Assembly (NCBI RefSeq): GCF_026342835.1
Contig: NZ_JAPEMI010000001.1
Location: 2,176,501-2,240,500 of the forward strand
Direction of reading: 5' to 3'
Length of the DNA stretch: 64,000 bases
Source of the DNA: Streptomyces sp. NBC_00154
GTDB taxonomy: Bacteria; Actinomycetota; Actinomycetes; Streptomycetales; Streptomycetaceae
The translations under genes and the position numbers were made by a program. Positions 52,552 to 63,455 of the stretch are shown one piece after another. Below the pieces are notes generated by a model that did no database searches, was not told the DNA's origin, and saw only the letters and a list, made by a program, of their open reading frames with translations. Position 1 is the stretch's first letter, and each line of letters begins with the position of its first letter.

Positions 52552-53934
52552 CTAGCCGTGGGCCTGTCGGCCGCCGAAGGCAGCCAGGGTCCGTTCCAGC
52601 ATCGGCATGGCCCGCACCACGTTGCGGGAGCGGATCAGGGCGTCCCAGGCGGGTTCGAACTTCTTCCAGCCGCCCGCGTACGCCAGGTGCCTCAGCCGCT
52701 CGTGCGTGCCCGGCTGTGCGGCCGCGCCGCGCCAGATGTTCGACCAGCGGTAGAAGTCCCGGTACGCACGCCAGTAGCCGTCCTCCAGCTGACGCGCGGT
52801 CATCCCTTTCGGGCGGTGGACGACATGGCGGGTGTCGTAGAGATCCCAGTCCCGGTGGACGATCCGGTTCTCGGCCTCCATCTGCTTCCACAGGCCGGTG
52901 GACGGATACGGCGTCATGATGTGAAAGGTGGCCGTCTCGATGCCCTGCTCGACGGCCCACTCCACCGTCCGGTCGAAGACGTCCGGGCCGTCGTGGTCGA
53001 GGCCGAAGACGAAGCTGGCGTTGACCATGACACCGGCGTCATGCAGCCGGCGGACGGCGGCCGCGTAGTCCTTGCCGATGTTCTGTTCCTTGCGGCGTTC
53101 GGCGAGATTCGCACTGTTGACGGTCTCGAAGCCGACGAACAGGCTGCGCAGGCCCGCGTCCACGGCCCGCTCCAGCAGGTCCGGCTGGAGTACGGACTTC
53201 ACGGTGCCGGCCGCCTGCCAGAGCCGCCCCATGCCGGCCATCCCGTCGAAGAGCGCCTCGGCGAAACGCCGGTTGCCGAGCAGATGATCGTCGAGGAAGT
53301 ACAGGTGCTTGCCGGGTAGCCGCTCGATCTCGGCGAGAGCGTCGTCGACGGCCTGGGTGTAGAAGGACTTGCCGCCCTCGAAGAACGCGTCCTTGTAGCA
53401 GAAGTCGCAGTGGTGCGGGCAGCCGCGCGAGACGACGATCGAGTTGGGCACCAGATACAGGTTCCGCTTGATCAGGTCCCGTCGTACGGGCGGCAGTCCG
53501 GCCAGGGTGCGCAGCTTGGAGTCGTACCGGCGGCCCGGCACGCCGTCCCGGAACTCCTTCAGGAACAGCGGCCAGGTGTCCTCCCCCGGCCCGGTGAAGA
53601 TCGTGTCGGCGTGCGCCGCCGCCTCGTCCGGGAGCGAGGTCACATGGAGGCCGCCCATGGCGACGTGGACACCCCGGGCACGGAAGTGGTCGGCTATCTC
53701 GTAGCTGCGCCGGGCGGAGGTGATGTACGGCTGGACGACCAGCAGCTCGGGGCTGTCGAGCGCCTCGATGTCGACCCGTTCGACATGCTCGTCGAGGAGC
53801 GTCACCTCGTCGTCCGGATCCAGGTAGCCGGCGAGGGTCGCCAGGCCGAGCGGCGGGAAGAGCGAGTACTTGATGGGCCGGAAGAGCGGGCTGGTCGCCT
53901 CGGTCAGGGCCGGAAGAATCATCGTCACGCGCAT
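52552..53934 (-). CDS. B12-binding-domain radical SAM protein
   Basis: A 460-residue enzyme from ATG 53934 (MRVTMILPALTEATSPLFRP); no strong ribosome site is visible. Residues about 1-130 form a cobalamin-binding domain (KYSLFPPLGLATLAGYLDPD, VVQPYITSARRSYEIADHFR). Near residue 180 the motif SRGCPHHCDFCYKD binds the [4Fe-4S] cluster and SAM. LYFLDDHLLGNRRFAEALFD and GFETVNSANLAERRKEQNIG continue the barrel. Such proteins act in methylation or hopanoid and lipid modification; the substrate cannot be told. It is followed by the PEP-mutase gene on the other strand, convergent. Confidence 0.88.
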   Translation of the reverse strand: MRVTMILPALTEATSPLFRPIKYSLFPPLGLATLAGYLDPDDEVTLLDEHVERVDIEALDSPELLVVQPYITSARRSYEIADHFRARGVHVAMGGLHVTSLPDEAAAHADTIFTGPGEDTWPLFLKEFRDGVPGRRYDSKLRTLAGLPPVRRDLIKRNLYLVPNSIVVSRGCPHHCDFCYKDAFFEGGKSFYTQAVDDALAEIERLPGKHLYFLDDHLLGNRRFAEALFDGMAGMGRLWQAAGTVKSVLQPDLLERAVDAGLRSLFVGFETVNSANLAERRKEQNIGKDYAAAVRRLHDAGVMVNASFVFGLDHDGPDVFDRTVEWAVEQGIETATFHIMTPYPSTGLWKQMEAENRIVHRDWDLYDTRHVVHRPKGMTARQLEDGYWRAYRDFYRWSNIWRGAAAQPGTHERLRHLAYAGGWKKFEPAWDALIRSRNVVRAMPMLERTLAAFGGRQAHG

Positions 53935-54011
53935 GACAGCCCAGACTGCCCGGACCGTGTCCGCAGTTCCCACCCACGGCCGTTCCCGCCGACGGCCATC
54001 TGCGAACGCAG

Positions 54012-54043
54012 CCGCCCCCGGCAGCGACTGCTGCCGGGGGCGG
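54012..54043 (-). terminator. Hairpin terminator after mdh
   Basis: Perfect 14-bp arms (54012-54025 and 54030-54043) with a GACT tetraloop, 27 nt past the mdh stop. Confidence 0.85.
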
Positions 54044-54070
54044 TGAGGTGCGCGCCAGGAGGCGTACGGA

Positions 54071-55222
<1,152 letters not shown>

Positions 55223-55239
55223 TCACCGCGACCCGCGTC

Positions 55240-56367
55240 TCATCCGGCGGCTTCGGTGGTGCACCCCTTCGTCCCGGACGCGAGCGTCGCGCAGGCCCTG
55301 GCGTCCGCGGCCTTCTTGACAGCGACCATGGGGGTGTACGCGTCCGTGTCCGTGCCGGCGTCCACCGCGCCGCGCTGCCCCGCGGCCGCGCCTGCGGTGA
55401 TCCGGACCGTGTCGCCCGGAGTGGCCCTGGTGATCCGGGCCCACGCCGCGGCACACGTCTCGCTGTAGCGCACCTCGACGAGACTTCCGCCGACCGTGAC
55501 GCTTGCGGCCGTATTGGCGAACCTGCCGCCGCACCCCATGTCCTCCGGATCCTTCCCCGTGCAGTCGGCACCGCTGCACCTGACGCCGTCCGGCAGCTCG
55601 GGCGCGCTCGGGCTCGGCGACGCCGACGGAGTGGCGGCGTCCTTCCTGTCGTTGTCGTCACCGCCCGGGCCGGTCAGGAGTACCGCGGCGGCTATCACCA
55701 TCAGCGCGCCCACCACGCCGGCGAGGAACACGGTGAGCTTGCGGCGGTCGACCGGCTTCCGCGGACCGCCGCCTTGTTGCGGCTGCGGTGGCTGCGGCGG
55801 CCGTCCCCCTGCAGCGGATCCGCATGTGTCTGTGTATCCGGCACCCGGGCGCGCCTGTGACTGCTGCGGCACGCGCGGGGACGTCCCGCGCTGAATCGGT
55901 ACGGACGGTGCGCGGCCCCCGTCGCGTCCACCCGCACCCCGGTCCGTATCCGCGTCCGTGGCTGTGCCGGTGACCGCGCCGGTGACCGCGGAGCGGCGGC
56001 TCCCGCCATGGCCCACCGGACTCGGCCCGAACTCGCCCAGCGCCGCACGCGCCTGGGCGATCCGGATGCCCTCCATCGTCATGTCGTGGCGCATCTCGGC
56101 GCGGCTCCAGGCCCGCTCCGCCACCTCCCACATGGTCGTCAGATGCACCTGATCGGTATCCGTGGCCTCGGCGAGAGCGACGATCGCCCCTTTGGGCGCG
56201 AGCAGCCGGCCGTTCAGATAGCGCTCCCACGAGGTCTTGCTGTAGCCCGTGCGGTCAGCAACCGCGGCAATGCTCAGACCACTGCGGTCGATGAGTCTGC
56301 GGAGCTGGCCGGCAAACTCCCTGACCTGTGGATCGAGTTCATCCGGTAGTGCCTTCCAACGAGGCAT
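55240..56367 (-). CDS. XRE-type helix-turn-helix membrane protein with DUF2690 domain
   Basis: A 375-residue protein from ATG 56367. Residues 15-75 form a Cro/C1-type DNA-binding domain (FAGQLRRLIDRSGLSIAAVA, then DRTGYSKTSWERYLNGRLLA). A long low-complexity linker rich in Gly, Arg and Gln follows. One membrane span (LTVFLAGVVGALMVIAAAVL) precedes an exterior DUF2690 domain with paired cysteines (GVRCSGADCTGKDPEDMGCG, RYSETCAAAWARITRA). This is a common streptomycete design of unknown function, possibly linking an envelope signal to transcription. It stands alone between mdh and icd. Confidence 0.87.
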   Translation of the reverse strand: MPRWKALPDELDPQVREFAGQLRRLIDRSGLSIAAVADRTGYSKTSWERYLNGRLLAPKGAIVALAEATDTDQVHLTTMWEVAERAWSRAEMRHDMTMEGIRIAQARAALGEFGPSPVGHGGSRRSAVTGAVTGTATDADTDRGAGGRDGGRAPSVPIQRGTSPRVPQQSQARPGAGYTDTCGSAAGGRPPQPPQPQQGGGPRKPVDRRKLTVFLAGVVGALMVIAAAVLLTGPGGDDNDRKDAATPSASPSPSAPELPDGVRCSGADCTGKDPEDMGCGGRFANTAASVTVGGSLVEVRYSETCAAAWARITRATPGDTVRITAGAAAGQRGAVDAGTDTDAYTPMVAVKKAADARACATLASGTKGCTTEAAG

Positions 56368-56750
56368 TACTTCCCCCTCAATTCCCCCGAATATGCCTGA
56401 TGTGCCCCGCTCTGTCGTTCCCCCCTTGTCCCGAAACGGCGGTCTACCGTTCCGGACTACCCAGGAGGATGCACAAAGGCAGCCGGTCAGTTCCTGGAAA
56501 GAGAGCGCACCGAGTCATTCGGGAGTTCGGCTCGCACCGTCGAGCGCCCCCTGCCCCGCCCTGCGTTGCCGTGCCGGTCTGCCACCGTTGCGCGGCGATC
56601 ACACCGTGGCGGAATGGTCACTTCCGTGCCACAGGCCACAGGGTTTCCTTGAACCGTCGTTCCTCGTCGACGAGGCTGGATCCGGGTCGGGGCAAGGCCG
56701 CTCAAGTCACCACTTTCCGGGGCTTCTTCGCTCCTGCGGGCCCCGGCCGC
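56368..56750. other. Intergenic stretch of 383 nt with no supported gene
   Basis: The promoter and leader of the HTH/DUF2690 gene lie at its left end. No frame on either strand has a ribosome site or recognisable protein; open frames here are short and Arg/Pro/Ser-rich. Confidence 0.6.
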
Positions 56751-56788
56751 TGGTGTCCGTCCCTTCTCGGGGGAGGGGACGGACACCA
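56751..56788. terminator. Strong hairpin downstream of icd
   Basis: Perfect 13-bp arms (56751-56763 and 56776-56788) with a 12-nt loop, about 60 nt past the icd stop on the minus strand. Confidence 0.75.
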
Positions 56789-56827
56789 CCTGGTGGGCGG
56801 CAGGCCGCCGCGCGGAAGCCAGGCCCG

Positions 56828-56847
56828 CCTGCCCGAGCTCGGGCAGG
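56828..56847. terminator. 20-bp perfect palindrome at the icd stop
   Basis: A loopless 20-bp palindrome (56828-56847) begins 2 nt after the icd stop. It would fold with about 8 bp and an AGCT loop as a first terminator or mRNA stabiliser ahead of the stronger hairpin. Confidence 0.6.
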
Positions 56848-56849
56848 AC

Positions 56850-58070
56850 TCAGCGGGATGCCATCTCCTTCTGCAGGTTGACGTCCAGCGCGCCCAGGAA
56901 CTGTTCCGTGGTCAGCCAGGGGGCGTCCTCGGAGATCAGCAGCGCCAGGTCCTTTGTCATCCGGCCGCCCTCGACGGTCTCGACGCAGACCCTCTCCAGC
57001 GCCTCGGCGAACGCGATGACCTCGGGCGTGCCGTCCAGCTTGCCGCGGTGCGCGAGACCGCGGGTCCAGGCGAAGACCGACGCGATCGGGTTGGTCGACG
57101 TCGCCCTGCCCTGCTGGTGCCGGCGGTAGTGGCGGGTGACCGTGCCGTGTGCGGCCTCCGCCTCGACGGTCCTGCCGTCGGGCGACATGAGGACCGACGT
57201 CATCAGGCCGAGCGAGCCGAAGCCCTGCGCCACGATGTCGGACTGGACGTCACCGTCGTAGTTCTTGCACGCCCAGACGTAGCCGCCCTCCCACTTGAGC
57301 GCCGAGGCGACCATGTCGTCGATCAGACGGTGCTCGTAGGTGAGTCCGGCCTTCGCGAACTCCGCACCGAACTCGGCGTCGAAGACCTCCTGGAAGATGT
57401 CCTTGAAGCGGCCGTCGTACTTCTTGAGGATCGTGTTCTTCGTGGACATGTACACCGGGTACCCGCGGTCCAGGCCGTAGCGGAACGAGGTGCGCGCGAA
57501 GTCGCGGATCGACTCGTCGTGGTTGTACATCGACAGTGCGACGCCGGCGTCCGGGAACTCGTGCACCTCGACCTCGACCGGCTCGGAGCCGTCCTTCGGG
57601 GTGAACGTCATGGTGAGCGTGCCCGGGCCCGGGATCTTCAGGTCGGTGGCACGGTACTGGTCGCCGAAGGCGTGACGGCCGACGACGATGGGCTTGGTCC
57701 AGCCCGGGACGAGCCGCGGCACGTTCTCCATGATGATCGGCTCGCGGAAGATGACGCCGCCGAGGATGTTGCGGATCGTGCCGTTCGGCGAGCGGTGCAT
57801 GGCCTTCAGACCGAACTCCTCGACCCGGCCCTCGTCCGGCGTGATCGTGGCGCACTTGACCCCGACGCCGTACTGCTTGATGGCGTGGGCGGCGTCGACC
57901 GTGACCTGGTCGTTGGTGGCGTCGCGGTGCTCGATGCCCAGATCGAAGTACTTCAGCTCGACATCGAGGTACGGGAGGATCAGCTTGTCCTTGATGAAGG
58001 ACCAGATGATGCGGGTCATCTCGTCACCGTCGAGCTCGACGACGGGGTTGACCACCTTGATCTTGACCAT
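56850..58070 (-). CDS. icd: NADP-dependent isocitrate dehydrogenase, homodimeric (eukaryote-like) type
   Basis: A 406-residue TCA-cycle enzyme from ATG 58070. It begins [20 protein letters not shown] and shows [20 protein letters not shown] (substrate Ser/Asn/Arg), [18 protein letters not shown] and [20 protein letters not shown]. This matches the ~400-residue dimeric class shared with eukaryotic NADP enzymes, not the ~740-residue monomeric type known in some streptomycetes. It stands alone, with related palindromic sites upstream and two hairpins downstream. Confidence 0.94.
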   Translation of the reverse strand: MVKIKVVNPVVELDGDEMTRIIWSFIKDKLILPYLDVELKYFDLGIEHRDATNDQVTVDAAHAIKQYGVGVKCATITPDEGRVEEFGLKAMHRSPNGTIRNILGGVIFREPIIMENVPRLVPGWTKPIVVGRHAFGDQYRATDLKIPGPGTLTMTFTPKDGSEPVEVEVHEFPDAGVALSMYNHDESIRDFARTSFRYGLDRGYPVYMSTKNTILKKYDGRFKDIFQEVFDAEFGAEFAKAGLTYEHRLIDDMVASALKWEGGYVWACKNYDGDVQSDIVAQGFGSLGLMTSVLMSPDGRTVEAEAAHGTVTRHYRRHQQGRATSTNPIASVFAWTRGLAHRGKLDGTPEVIAFAEALERVCVETVEGGRMTKDLALLISEDAPWLTTEQFLGALDVNLQKEMASR

Positions 58071-58106
58071 GGAGTGGAACGTCCCTTCCGCGCTTCGGCC
58101 AATTTA

Positions 58107-58135
58107 TCTCGACGCCAAGATACTCGACATCGAGA
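58107..58135. promoter_or_regulatory. Two palindrome-like sites upstream of icd
   Basis: TCTCGACGCCAAGA (58107-58120) and ACTCGACATCGAGA (58122-58135) are adjacent and partly symmetric. The second contains CTCGACATCGAG. Each matches the TCTTGATGTGAAGA site upstream of mdh in 10 of 14 positions, in one orientation or the other. They lie 37-65 nt before the icd start. Confidence 0.55.
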
Positions 58136-58166
58136 TAGATGGCCACGGTCTGCCGCTCAAAAGCCG

Positions 58167-58204
58167 CGGCCCCCTCACACCCGGTGTGGGTGGCGAGGGG
58201 GCCG
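58167..58204 (-). terminator. Hairpin terminator after the folD-DUF3017 operon
   Basis: 10-bp perfect arms (58167-58176 and 58195-58204) enclose an 18-nt loop that can form a second small stem. It lies 72 nt past the DUF3017 stop and before the icd promoter sites. Confidence 0.7.
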
Positions 58205-58276
58205 GTTCGGCGTTACGAGGAGTACGCGGCGTCCTGGACGCACTCGGCGCCGGACGTACCGGGTGCCGTACGGGAG

Positions 58277-58990
58277 TCAGCGGATCGTGAAGCGGACCGC
58301 GTGCTCCAGGAACGGTACGTCCAGCCACGGCTTGGGCTGCGCCACGAGCGCGAGCAGCACGATCAGAACGCCCAGCAGTCCGTAGGTCACCAGGTCGGTG
58401 AACCGGGAACGGACCGCCAGCATGCCCACCGAGGGGACCACGCAGCGCAGCACGGCTCCACCGATGAGAGCGACGCCGATCAGTATCGTGCCGATCCTGA
58501 AGGCCTCGGCGAAGGGGTTGACGGCCACGATCAGCAGGCCGATCCCGGCCGTGCAGAGCACGGCGAGCAGCGGCCACTGGCGGGCCGGGGCCGGCGCGTC
58601 CCCGGACGCCGCCCTGCCGCCGCCCTCGGGGCGCGCAGTGTCCCGGGTGAACGAGGGGAACCGTCGCGACGGGCGGGGCCCGACAGGCGGACCACCGCTG
58701 GGAGCGGAGTCGCCGGGGGCGGGTTCACCGGCAGCGGGGTCGCTGCTGCCGGAGCCGACGCCCGCGGCTTCGGCCGTCGCTTCGGCACTGGTTTCGCCAT
58801 CCGCGACTTCGGCATCCGTAGCCTCTTCGCCCGCAGGCCCGGCGTCCGGGCCCTCGACCGCAGCGCTCATGCCCTCGCCCGGCACACCCTCGGCACGCTC
58901 ATCCGCACCGCGCGCGCCTCCGCCCGGCGGCACCGGAATCGTCCGGTCCGCCGCAGCGGCCGGGTCGGCCGGACTCGTACCAGCACCCAT
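58277..58990 (-). CDS. DUF3017 membrane protein
   Basis: A 237-residue protein from the start at 58990, 29 nt after folD. The N-terminal ~140 residues are low-complexity (Gly, Ala, Glu, Pro), followed by four hydrophobic spans: QWPLLAVLCTAGIGLLIVAV, IGTILIGVALIGGAVLRCVV and LVTYGLLGVLIVLLALVAQP are the clearest. The membrane body is the DUF3017 family, which in streptomycetes routinely follows folD. The length of the low-complexity head varies among relatives, and the true start could be later. Function is unknown. Confidence 0.83.
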   Translation of the reverse strand: MGAGTSPADPAAAADRTIPVPPGGGARGADERAEGVPGEGMSAAVEGPDAGPAGEEATDAEVADGETSAEATAEAAGVGSGSSDPAAGEPAPGDSAPSGGPPVGPRPSRRFPSFTRDTARPEGGGRAASGDAPAPARQWPLLAVLCTAGIGLLIVAVNPFAEAFRIGTILIGVALIGGAVLRCVVPSVGMLAVRSRFTDLVTYGLLGVLIVLLALVAQPKPWLDVPFLEHAVRFTIR

Positions 58991-59019
58991 GAGGTTCCTT
59001 CCGGATCAGGTCGGTCGGC

Positions 59020-59898
59020 TCAGTCGGCGGAGACGGAAGCCGCGGCGGCCGCATCGTGCTCGGCCGCCTCGACCACGTTGACGAGCAGCTGGGCACGGGT
59101 CATCGGGCCGACACCGCCCGGGTTCGGGGAGATCCACGCGGCGACCTCGGCCACCCCGGGGTGCACATCGCCGACGATCTTCCCCTCCTCGTCCCGGCTG
59201 ACGCCGACGTCGAGCACGGCCGCGCCCGGCTTCACGTACTCGGGCCTGATGATGTGCGGCGAACCCGCGGCGGCGACGATGATGTCGGCCTGCTTGAGCT
59301 GGGCGGCGAGGTCACGCGTGCCGGTGTGGCACTGGGTGACGGTGGCGTTCTCGGACTTACGGGTCAGCAGCAGCGGGATCGAGCGGCCGATGGTGACACC
59401 GCGGCCGACGACCACGACGTGCGCCCCGTTGATCTCGACGTCGTGGTGGCGGAGCAGCTGGACGACGCCCTGCGGGGTGCACGGCAGCGGGCCCGTCTCG
59501 TTCAGGACGAGCCGGCCGAGGTTCATCGGGTGCAGACCGTCCGCGTCCTTGGCCGGGTCCATCAGTTCCAGTACACGGTTGGTGTCGATGCCCTTGGGGA
59601 GGGGAAGCTGCACGATGTACCCCGTGCAGTCGGGGTTGGCGTTGAGTTCCCGTACGACATCCTCGATCTCCTCCTGGGTGGCGGTGTCGGGGAGTTCGCG
59701 CTGGATGGAGCCGATGCCGACCTGCGCGCAGTCGCGGTGCTTGCCGTTCACGTACCACCTGCTGCCCGGGTCGTCCCCGACGAGCAGGGTTCCCAGGCCA
59801 GGGGTGATGCCCTGCGCCTTGAGGGCCGCCACGCGGACGGTCAGATCGGACTTGATCGCGGCTGCGGTGGCCTTGCCATCGAGAATCTGGGCAGTCAT
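59020..59898 (-). CDS. folD: Bifunctional methylenetetrahydrofolate dehydrogenase/cyclohydrolase
   Basis: A 292-residue one-carbon enzyme from ATG 59898 ([20 protein letters not shown]), with GAGGATGGGC upstream. The catalytic Lys is in [14 protein letters not shown], the [14 protein letters not shown] and [15 protein letters not shown] segments are the folate site, and [18 protein letters not shown] is the NADP loop. [16 protein letters not shown] is also typical. It supplies 10-formyl-THF, used by the purine enzymes encoded at 60901-63097. It heads an operon with the DUF3017 gene. Confidence 0.95.
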   Translation of the reverse strand: MTAQILDGKATAAAIKSDLTVRVAALKAQGITPGLGTLLVGDDPGSRWYVNGKHRDCAQVGIGSIQRELPDTATQEEIEDVVRELNANPDCTGYIVQLPLPKGIDTNRVLELMDPAKDADGLHPMNLGRLVLNETGPLPCTPQGVVQLLRHHDVEINGAHVVVVGRGVTIGRSIPLLLTRKSENATVTQCHTGTRDLAAQLKQADIIVAAAGSPHIIRPEYVKPGAAVLDVGVSRDEEGKIVGDVHPGVAEVAAWISPNPGGVGPMTRAQLLVNVVEAAEHDAAAAASVSAD

Positions 59899-60135
59899 AG
59901 TGCCCATCCTCGCGGATGACCCCGCCCGCATACCAATTCTGGGTCCCCACGGTGGCCAGCAGATTGCGCTTGCACAACACATACGGCAATCGACTGGACA
60001 AAAAGCCGACGTCAAGACCACGATGAGCCGCGCAGTATCGCGGGCAGTGTCGGGGGGACAGGCCGTTCTGATTGCGCATGATTCCTCCGCCCGGACCGCG
60101 TCGTCCCCGCACTTTCGCAACGGAGGAATTTCGCC

Positions 60136-60708
60136 ATGAGCAACGGCGACCCGAACAACCCCTACGGCCAGCAGCCGGGCGGGCAGCCGGGCTACGGCTA
60201 CCCCCAGCAGGCCCCGCAGGGCGTGCCCCAGCAGGGCTACGGCTACCCGCAGGCCCCGCCCGTCCAGCCCGGTTACGGCTTCCCGGGCGCCCCGGTCGAG
60301 ATGCCGGGCGGCGTGAAGGCGGCCCGCGTGATGCTGTGGGTCGTCGCCGCGTTCCAGATCATCGGCGCCATCATCGCGTTCGCAGGCATGGGTGCGGTCG
60401 ACGACGCCGTCAACAACGCTGGCTCCACCGCCGACACCGAGACGATCGCCAACTTCGGCAAGGGCCTTCTGGCGTTTATCGCGGTGCTCGCGCTGATCTT
60501 CGCCGGGCTCTCGGTCGCGCTCGCGCTCAAGATGAAGACCGGTGGCAATACCATCCGTGTCTGCGCCATCGTCTACGGCGCATTCATCTGCCTCGGCGGC
60601 ATCTTCCAGCTGCCCCTGGGCATCGTCACCATCGCCCTCGGCGTCCTGATCATCGTCTTCGTGGCGAAGTCGGACGGGGCCGCTTGGTTCCAGCGACCGC
60701 GCGCCTGA
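60136..60708 (+). CDS. Pro/Gly/Tyr-rich multi-span membrane protein
   Basis: A 190-residue protein from ATG 60136, with GGAGGAATTTCGCC upstream. The first ~50 residues repeat GYGYP units ([31 protein letters not shown]). Four hydrophobic spans follow: [60 protein letters not shown] and [19 protein letters not shown]. The repeat head resembles that of the protein at 30036. No enzyme motif is visible. It is convergent with purH across two tandem hairpins. Confidence 0.82.
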   Translation: MSNGDPNNPYGQQPGGQPGYGYPQQAPQGVPQQGYGYPQAPPVQPGYGFPGAPVEMPGGVKAARVMLWVVAAFQIIGAIIAFAGMGAVDDAVNNAGSTADTETIANFGKGLLAFIAVLALIFAGLSVALALKMKTGGNTIRVCAIVYGAFICLGGIFQLPLGIVTIALGVLIIVFVAKSDGAAWFQRPRA

Positions 60709-60752
60709 GTGGCCGCCCGCGACAGTCGGCTCGCCTCACAGCCGTAGATATT

Positions 60753-60800
60753 GACCGAAGGCCGTAACCCGCGCACGCTCGCGGGTTACGGCCTTCGGTC
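60753..60800. terminator. 21-bp perfect hairpin between convergent genes
   Basis: Arms 60753-60773 and 60780-60800 pair perfectly around a 6-nt loop. It is the longest perfect hairpin in the window and serves the 60136 gene, purH, or both. Confidence 0.9.
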
Positions 60801-60816
60801 TTGTCCGTACGGCAGT

Positions 60817-60853
60817 CGCCGGGCGGGTCCGAAGCTTTCGGACCCGCCCGGCG
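60817..60853. terminator. 17-bp perfect hairpin downstream of purH
   Basis: Arms 60817-60833 and 60837-60853 pair perfectly with a 3-nt centre; the hairpin lies 47 nt past the purH stop, in tandem with the one at 60753. Confidence 0.85.
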
Positions 60854-60900
60854 ACCGAGGACGAGATGGCTACCGGCACAGACCCGGTGCGCCCATCCCG

Positions 60901-62454
60901 TCAGTGGAAGAAGTGCCGCGTACCCGTGAAGTACATCGTCACGCCCGCCTTCTTCGCGGCCTCGACGACCAGCTCGTCACGGACCGAACCGCCGGGCTGG
61001 GCCACGGCCTTGATGCCGGCCGCGGTCAGGATCTCCAGGCCGTCCGGGAACGGGAAGAACGCGTCCGAAGCGGCGTACGCTCCGCGCGCACGCTCCTCGC
61101 CCGCCCGCTCGACGGCGAGCTTCGCGGAGTCGACGCGGTTGACCTGACCCATGCCGACGCCGACCGAGGCGCCGCCCTTGGCGAGCAGGATCGCGTTGGA
61201 CTTGACCGCGCGGCAGGCCTTCCAGGCGAAGGCGAGCTCGGCGAGCTCGTCCGCGGAGAGCGCCTCACCGGTGGCGAGGGTCCAGTTGGCCGGGTCGTCG
61301 CCGTCGGCCTGGAGCCGGTCGGTGACCTGGAGCAGCGCGCCGCCGTCGATCGGCTTGACCTCGACCGTGGAGGTCGGGGCGTCGGGGCAGCGCAGCACGC
61401 GGATGTTCTTCTTGCGGGCGAGGATCTCGACCGCGCCGTCCTCGTACGCCGGGGCGACGATGACCTCGGTGAAGATCTCCGCGACCTGCTCGGCCATGGC
61501 GACGGTCACCGGACGGTTGACGGCGATGACACCGCCGAAGGCCGACAGCGGGTCGCAGGCGTGCGCGTTGCGGTGCGCCTCGGCGACGTCGTCGGCGATC
61601 GCGATGCCGCACGGGTTGGCGTGCTTGATGATCGCGACGCACGGCTCGGCGTGGTCGTACGCGGCACGGCGCGCTGCGTCCGTGTCCGTGTAGTTGTTGT
61701 ACGACATCTCCTTGCCGTGCAGCTGCTCCGCCTCGGCCAGGCCTCCGGCGCCGGAGGTGTAGAGCGCGGCGGGCTGGTGCGGGTTCTCGCCGTACCGCAG
61801 GACGTTGCTGCGCTCGTACGTCGCACCGAAGAAGTCGGGGAAGCCCGAGTCGTCGGCGGCGGCGTAGTCGTCCGCGAACCAGGAGGCGACAGCCACGTCG
61901 TACGCGGCCGTGTGCTGGAACGCCTCGGCGGCGAGCCGCTTGCGGGTCGTCAGGTCGAAGCCGCCCGCCTTGACCGCGGCGAGGACGTCGGCGTACCGCT
62001 CGGGGCTCGTGACGACGGCCACGGACGGATGGTTCTTGGCCGCGGCGCGGACCATCGACGGGCCGCCGATGTCGATCTGTTCCACGCACTCGTCGGCGGA
62101 GGCGCCGGAGGCGACGGTCTCCTTGAACGGGTACAGGTTGACGACGACGAGGTCGAAGGGCTCGACACCGAGCTCGGCCAGCTGCTCACGGTGGGCGTCC
62201 AGGCGCAGGTCGGCGAGGATGCCGGCGTGCACGCGCGGGTGCAGCGTCTTGACACGGCCGTCGAGACACTCGGGGAAGCCGGTGAGCTCCTCGACCTTGG
62301 TGACCGGCACGCCAGCGGCGGCGATCTTCCCGGCGGTCGAACCGGTGGAGACGAGCTCGACGCCCGCCTCGTGCAGACCGCGGGCGAGGTCTTCGAGCCC
62401 CGTCTTGTCGTAGACACTGACCAGGGCGCGGCGGATGGGCTTATTCACCGACAT
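60901..62454 (-). CDS. purH: AICAR formyltransferase / IMP cyclohydrolase
   Basis: A 517-residue bifunctional enzyme for the last two steps of IMP synthesis. ATG 62454 gives [20 protein letters not shown]. The MGS-like cyclohydrolase domain comes first ([48 protein letters not shown]). The formyltransferase domain follows, with [43 protein letters not shown] and the closing [17 protein letters not shown]. It overlaps the end of purN by 14 nt, so the pair is translationally coupled. Two strong hairpins end the operon. Confidence 0.95.
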   Translation of the reverse strand: MSVNKPIRRALVSVYDKTGLEDLARGLHEAGVELVSTGSTAGKIAAAGVPVTKVEELTGFPECLDGRVKTLHPRVHAGILADLRLDAHREQLAELGVEPFDLVVVNLYPFKETVASGASADECVEQIDIGGPSMVRAAAKNHPSVAVVTSPERYADVLAAVKAGGFDLTTRKRLAAEAFQHTAAYDVAVASWFADDYAAADDSGFPDFFGATYERSNVLRYGENPHQPAALYTSGAGGLAEAEQLHGKEMSYNNYTDTDAARRAAYDHAEPCVAIIKHANPCGIAIADDVAEAHRNAHACDPLSAFGGVIAVNRPVTVAMAEQVAEIFTEVIVAPAYEDGAVEILARKKNIRVLRCPDAPTSTVEVKPIDGGALLQVTDRLQADGDDPANWTLATGEALSADELAELAFAWKACRAVKSNAILLAKGGASVGVGMGQVNRVDSAKLAVERAGEERARGAYAASDAFFPFPDGLEILTAAGIKAVAQPGGSVRDELVVEAAKKAGVTMYFTGTRHFFH

Positions 62455-63097
62455 GACCGAGATGAACCTTTCGTCCCTCAATGCGATAGCCGTTACGGGC
62501 GAGCCGCCCCACGACCTCGACGAGCAGCTTGCGCTCGACTTCCTTGATGCGTTCATGGAGAGCGGCTTCGCCCTCCGGCGTGTCCTCTTCGGTCACCTCG
62601 ACCACGCCCTGCGCGATGATCGGACCGGTGTCGACGCCGTCGTCGACGAAGTGGACGGTGCACCCGGTGACCTTCGCGCCGTACGCGAGGGCGTCACGCA
62701 CCCCGTGGGCACCGGGAAAGCTGGGGAGCAGGGCGGGGTGGGTGTTGACGAACCGGCCGCCGAACTCGGCGAGGAACCGCTTGCCCACGATCTTCATGAA
62801 GCCCGCGGACACCACGAGGTCCGGGCGGTGCGCGGCAGTGGCGGCGGCGAGCGCCGCGTCCCACTCCTCGCGGGTGGCGTAGTCCTTGACCTTGCAGACG
62901 AAGGTCGGCAGCCCGGCGCGCTCCGCCCGTTCCAGACCGACGATGTTGTCGCGGTCGGCGCCGACCGCGACGACCTGGGCGCCGAAGCCCGCAGGGTCGT
63001 CGCCGATCGCATCGAGCAGGGCTTGGAGGTTCGTACCGGAACCGGAGACCAGCACGACCAGGCGGGCCGGAGCGGCGGAGGGGGGCGGGGAGGCCAC
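62441..63097 (-). CDS. purN: Phosphoribosylglycinamide formyltransferase 1
   Basis: A 218-residue enzyme transferring formyl from 10-formyl-THF to GAR. GTG 63097 is chosen, with AAAGGG upstream; the frame is open earlier through promoter repeats. [20 protein letters not shown] holds the phosphate loop. Catalytic residues lie in [20 protein letters not shown] (Asn, His) and [20 protein letters not shown] (Asp). Length and motif spacing match the bacterial enzyme. Two 13-bp direct repeats lie in its upstream region. Confidence 0.95.
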   Translation of the reverse strand: MASPPPSAAPARLVVLVSGSGTNLQALLDAIGDDPAGFGAQVVAVGADRDNIVGLERAERAGLPTFVCKVKDYATREEWDAALAAATAAHRPDLVVSAGFMKIVGKRFLAEFGGRFVNTHPALLPSFPGAHGVRDALAYGAKVTGCTVHFVDDGVDTGPIIAQGVVEVTEEDTPEGEAALHERIKEVERKLLVEVVGRLARNGYRIEGRKVHLGHVGE

Positions 63098-63137
63098 GGC
63101 TGGGCCCTTTCTCGCGTGGTGAAGCAGAGCGACGCTG

Positions 63138-63165
63138 TTTGTAGGGTCGTTATTTGTAGGGTCGT
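63138..63165. repeat. Two 13-bp direct repeats upstream of purN
   Basis: TTTGTAGGGTCGT occurs at 63138-63150 and 63153-63165, 15 bp apart, about 40-70 nt before the purN start. On the purN strand each copy gives ACGACCCTACAAA, and one places a -10-like TACAAAT. Confidence 0.65.
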
Positions 63166-63279
63166 ACGAAAGAATCGCGCCCATCGATACGGGGAACTCT
63201 ACGAAGGAGCCGACCGTCAGCAACGATACCGGCACATCGGGGGACCCCCACGGGACGGGGGTGAGGGGCCGGATCGCAG

Positions 63280-63310
63280 GGGAGATCCAAGGGAGATCGA
63301 GGGGGAGATC
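63280..63310. repeat. Three phased GGGAGATC units
   Basis: GGGAGATC at 63280-63287, 63291-63298 and 63303-63310, spaced 11 and 12 bp, about one helical turn apart, within a G-rich tract. Their role is unknown. Confidence 0.45.
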
Positions 63311-63455
63311 GCACAGGGAGGGGGTCCGGGCGGCAGGTATCGGGCTCCGGCGCCGCGCTCCCCGCTTTCGGCCCCTCCTGGCCGGGAGGTAGCGTCAGGG
63401 GACAGCGAACCGTCCGTCAGGGCGGAAATGACGAGATGGGGAAGACGTTCACCAT

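Larger units (their letters stand above)
63098..63455. other. Divergent upstream region of 358 nt between purN and the right-edge gene
   Basis: It holds the purN leader, two 13-bp direct repeats (63138-63165), a purine-rich tract with three GGGAGATC units (63280-63310), and the leader of the gene at 63456. No protein-coding frame is supported. Confidence 0.65.

Noticed and set aside
56328..58385. 685-codon plus-strand frame opposite icd
   Set aside because: Antisense to a certain gene, with the usual shadow composition.
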